Below, piece after piece: positions 62,001 to 64,000 of a stretch of DNA of 64,000 nucleotides. How positions within the stretch are numbered: position 1 is the first letter of the stretch; every line of letters begins with the position of its first letter. Under the pieces are notes generated by a model. That model was not told the origin of the DNA. It ran no database searches and worked only from the letters and a program-made list of their open reading frames with translations. The position numbers were made by a program, and so were the translations under genes. This DNA is from Emiliania huxleyi CCMP1516 (Eukaryota > Haptophyta > Isochrysidales > Noelaerhabdaceae), in NCBI RefSeq assembly GCF_000372725.1, contig NW_005198966.1:1384185-1448184 (forward strand), in the 5' to 3' direction.

Positions 62001-62644
62001 GCGCCGTTCATCCCGCACTGGAGCGTGCTCACGTCGACGTCAAAGGTGAACTCTGCATTCTTGAGCTTGAACATGTAGTAGCTGTTGTCGTCGTTCATGA
62101 GATAGGTGCGGCTGCCGACGTTGGTGCCGTACTGGTGATCCGTCACGAACTTGAGCGAGAGCTCCGAGCCGGCGGCGGTGATGCCATACGTCGACTCGTA
62201 CTCGGAGAGCGAGATGCCCTCGAGCTCGCAGTCGCGGGTGCACTCTGCCGGCGTGCCGCACTCAAAGTGGTCGTTGAAGCAGTTGGACGACCCGGTGCCA
62301 TCGTGGTACCAGCGCCTGCGCACGGAAGGAGGCGAGTGGAGCGGGCAGGCGAGCGCTGGCGGTGGCGCTGGCGGTGGTGCAGTAGAGGGTGTCTGCAGTG
62401 CGGAGGGCTGTGGTGGCGCTGGCTCGGTGGCGCAGGCGCACAGCTGTGGCAGCGAGGGAGGTGAACGAGCGAGGGGTAATGGAGGGACTCCGCACCAGTT
62501 GGCGTCGAGCGTGATCGGCTTCGGCGAGGAGGTGCACGCTTGCTCGGTGCACTCGTAGAAGTCAATGGTGGGATGCTGCTCATTGACGAGCGTGCCAATC
62601 TTCTGCGCGACGGCGGTGGCCGAGAGGAGGAGTACGAATCGCAT
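59036..62644 (-). CDS. secreted GH7 cellulase with three Cys-rich modules and GH45-like domain
   Basis: Start ATG at 62644 and a signal peptide ([14 protein letters not shown]). A 180-bp GT-AG intron (62316-62495) is inferred; removing it gives LDANWRWYHDG, the GH7 consensus, and 1142 residues. GH7 covers about 15-445 with the catalytic EMDIWE (Glu219, Asp221, Glu224; nucleophile and acid/base by family), [17 protein letters not shown] and the end [12 protein letters not shown], so a cellobiohydrolase is most likely. Three almost identical Cys-rich modules ([20 protein letters not shown], then [19 protein letters not shown]) lie in (SP)n linkers. The C-terminal about 375 residues resemble GH45: [16 protein letters not shown] and [31 protein letters not shown]. 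The first GH45 catalytic Asp is not evident (YKSWQAC where YWDCC is expected), so it may be non-hydrolytic. Confidence 0.9.
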   Translation of the reverse strand: MRFVLLLSATAVAQKIGTLVNEQHPTIDFYECTEQACTSSPKPITLDANWCGVPPLPLARSPPSLPQLCACATEPAPPQPSALQTPSTAPPPAPPPALACPLHSPPSVRRRWYHDGTGSSNCFNDHFECGTPAECTRDCELEGISLSEYESTYGITAAGSELSLKFVTDHQYGTNVGSRTYLMNDDNSYYMFKLKNAEFTFDVDVSTLQCGMNGALYFVEMPEDGGLGAFPSNTAGANLGTGYCDAQCPHDIKYIHGETNSEGWTSGESGGRYGACCVEMDIWEANSFATAYTPHSCDTTKPDTDRYYRCDGEVDCGDGENRYNGVCDKNGCDFQPYRHGNTSFYGPGSSFRVDTTKKMTVVTQFITDDGTDDGTLSEIRRFYVQDGVVVQNPTVTKVGSPHDSITEGFCDAAAEWAADGTNFLEKGGMESMDIAHETGMVLVMSLWDDETVNMKWLDSDFGDPPSNLRGPCPGDETSTPEYVRENYPNSFVKFSNIRFGPIGTTTPPSPSSPSPSPSPSPSPSPAPAPSPSPSPSPSPGPAGCPVCAHPQCGCDLLGRSWCTADHCHADLNAAGGCTWGDTCSPGTPTPSPSPSPSPSPSPSPSPSPSPSPSPSPSPSPSPAPAPSPSPSPSPSPGPAGCPVCAHPQCGCDLLGRSWCTADHCHADLNAAGGCTWGDTCSPGTPTPSPSPSPSPSPSPSPAPSPSPSPSPSPSPSPSPSPAPAPSPSPSPSPSPGPAGCPVCAHPQCGCDLLGRSWCTADHCHADLNAAGGCTWGDTCSPGTPTPSPSPSPSPSPSPSPAPSPSPSPSPSPSPSTGPSPPPSTNAAPNFYYKSWQACSATEAEAFGEKFTCPADAALMCGADDDVRGLYCAESEKQSCADILSPSSINPASPGGAGWMSPTLMLGSSEMVAAAAADGYDGAYAVVTFDKLPLGTCIEVTPSSGSSQFAPSSAVPLAPKLKAQIFNTAASAVDVYMAGGGLGAYNGCSAAGSETAVPPVPFYSKYATSANTDFVSHLQSIGYSNAGSQLDSVVTWQGGIRGGATYAACIASGGSKQACAPPGNGCNGGGGICIEDAETACALAFEGVGSYTTTKAIESCKFAFAYDLHWNRDVRVEVVACPAGLTEVTGLIPANPNNFQGRTFDTYTTTMEDCSLPSASRLGNTFDKGPWRPGYDAMYVSNLLGEHYTTEDAPLPTADTPCA
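60190..61120. repeat. three coding repeats of about 295 bp plus hexamer linkers
   Basis: The Cys-rich modules occupy about 60288-60444, 60588-60741 and 60884-61038 and are nearly identical at DNA level. They are separated by arrays of GGCGAC/GGCGAG hexamers that encode Ser-Pro repeats on the minus strand. Recent unequal exchange is likely. Confidence 0.92.
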
Positions 62645-63820
62645 CGAGTTTGCTTGAGACAGCCGGAAGCGGCCAGCACCGAACAGGGAGGAAACAATGG
62701 GGGAAGGAGGGTGTTTGCCTTTTACGATATATCCGAGCGGTTAATGGTCTCGGCGGTTTACGTGTGGGTCATGAACATCCACGACTCCCTTGCGGACGTC
62801 CCGCGATCTCACTATTGGGATCAAACGGACTGGTCCTCGGTCCTCGATCGATCGACGTCTCGGACATCGACGCGGACTAAGGGAGGGACATCCAGACGGG
62901 CACGGACGGTGAAGGAGCTCGGCTGGTCTCTCCGCTCTCTCTCTCTCTCTCTCCGCAAGGCCTCCCGACCGCGTCGAATTCTCGACGCGGGCTCTCTCGC
63001 TCGGTCGGCTGGCTACGGGTGGAACCCCCCACCCAGCTTCGGCTGAGGGCTGACTGACAAGCTGCCGAGCCCAAGTCACTGTGAGAGTCGTGATTTTGTT
63101 CTTGGTTTTCAAAAATCGGGTCGCAAACCCTGACAACAAACAGAGGTCTCTCTCAAACCCTTTGTTGTGTCTGTCAGTCAGCAGTCCACCTTCCTTCGGG
63201 TGTTCGGGCATGTTCGTAAGAGCCACAAAATGCGTTTCTTGTGGTGTGTGTATTAGTGTGTGGAGAATAGGGCGTCCGAACTCCCGGGAAAATTTCGGAA
63301 ATTTCTCGGCGTTTCGCGGCCCTATCCACTGCTTGCTCCACACCGAGCGCCATCGGTCCGGACCGGCGTGCCCAATGAGGGTCGGCCTGCACAAGGTCTG
63401 AGCCGCGGGCGCTCGGCGCCAAGCAAGTGCAGTGTCACGCTCGCACTGGAGCGGGTCACAATGGGAAACCCTCGTTTCCTATGTACCTCGGTCCCCCAAC
63501 GGAAGAGGCCTCGCTCCTATTGGAACTGGCCAACATCAGATTTGCCGCGTGCGTCCCTTTTTGAGCCGGCAAGCTATTTTCTTTTGGGTCCTGTGGGCAC
63601 CCTACCTCTCTCCTCTGACCTCTCGCTCATACACTCTCTCTCTACGTGCGAGACTGTTGTTGTTATGCGTTTGTTGTCGTGTGTGAATGTAGTGTGTGGA
63701 GGGTGGGGCACTGGCGCCCGAAGGAAAGAATTGAAAGAAAATTCGGGACATTTCGTCGTCGTTTCGCTGCCTGTCCACGAGGTGGCGTGTGATCCGACAG
63801 TCTGCAACCCAACTGCTCCT
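62645..63820. other. divergent intergenic region with a two-copy direct repeat
   Basis: The region 63225-63325 is similar to 63665-63780 (shared blocks GTGTGTGG, AAAATT and CGTTTCGC, in order, followed by TCCAC). The second copy lies just upstream of the gene starting at 63821. A CT run is at 62930-62952. No gene is seen. Confidence 0.5.
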
Positions 63821-64000
63821 ATGCTCTCCGCGCTCGGCGTGCTCGCGAGTCCGCCTTCGATCCACGCCTCGTACAGCACCGTGGTCAACGTCCACGTCAG
63901 CGATCTCATGCCCGTCTTCCTGAGCGACGAGCTCAACTTCGAGTGGGATTCGCGCCTCAGCTCGCAGGAGATGGTCTACTCGCACACGCACGGCACGCTC
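63821..64000 (+). CDS. 5' end of an unrecognised gene, cut by the window edge
   Basis: The ATG at 63821 opens 60 codons that run to the last base without a stop. The protein starts MLSALGVLASPPSIHASYST and continues VNVHVSDLMPVFLSDELNFE. It has natural amino-acid composition and codon use like the neighbouring genes. No domain can be called from this length. Confidence 0.55.
   Translation, partial: MLSALGVLASPPSIHASYSTVVNVHVSDLMPVFLSDELNFEWDSRLSSQEMVYSHTHGTL

Noticed and set aside
58973-62464. Long plus-strand frames across the GH7 gene, including Gly/Asp/Glu repeats at 60159-61187
   Set aside because: They are antisense to the cellulase; the GEGDGE pattern is the complement of Ser-Pro linkers.

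Overview
This is GC-rich eukaryotic nuclear DNA, most probably from a unicellular alga of the haptophyte type (Emiliania/Gephyrocapsa, Chrysochromulina or Prymnesium relatives). The reasons are about 65% GC by eye, genes split by short introns (mostly 55-180 bp) that use both GT-AG and GC-AG borders, Ser-Pro and Pro-rich secreted proteins, a family GH7 cellulase, plant-like ATG11 and SLC41 genes, and dense simple repeats and retroposons. The lineage call is inference. I see no tRNA, rRNA or CRISPR.

Layout. 1-12 kb: two unrecognised proteins, a papain-like cysteine peptidase (-) with a hAT-like miniature transposon just upstream, a field of inverted repeats, a glycosyltransferase-like protein (-) and an F-box/cytochrome-b5-like membrane protein (-). 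12-22 kb: repeat-rich DNA, an NHL-propeller protein (-), and a Stc1-like/G-patch protein lying between two oppositely oriented retroposon copies. 22-31.4 kb: a tandem pair of F-box/RCC1 genes, a truncated third copy, and a complete short LTR retrotransposon with matching target-site duplication that carries a membrane-glycoprotein-like frame. 31-36 kb: a nucleolin-like three-RRM gene, a cluster of tailed retroposons and a small conserved-looking protein. 36.5-45.5 kb: a multi-exon ATG11 gene and a Pro-rich cell-surface protein with duplicated ShKT modules. 45.5-57.1 kb: a three-exon NF-YA factor, a Tudor-like/SHOCT-like protein, a tyrosine/dual-specificity phosphatase, an SLC41/MgtE Mg2+ transporter and organellar ribosomal protein uS9. 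57-64 kb: a further retroposon, then a secreted GH7 cellulase with three Cys-rich modules and a GH45-like C-terminal domain, and the 5' end of a gene that leaves the window.

The genes do not form an operon or pathway. The common theme is mobile DNA. At least seven insertions carry flanking target-site duplications of 7-13 bp and end in TGTCYGTTTT plus a (TTTC)n or (TTTA)n tail, as expected of target-primed retroposition. Five introns appear to begin with GC after an exon ending in AG (one in AGG) and to repeat the first bases of the next exon, an introner-like signature. All splice borders were worked out by hand from reading frame and family alignment and have no transcript support.
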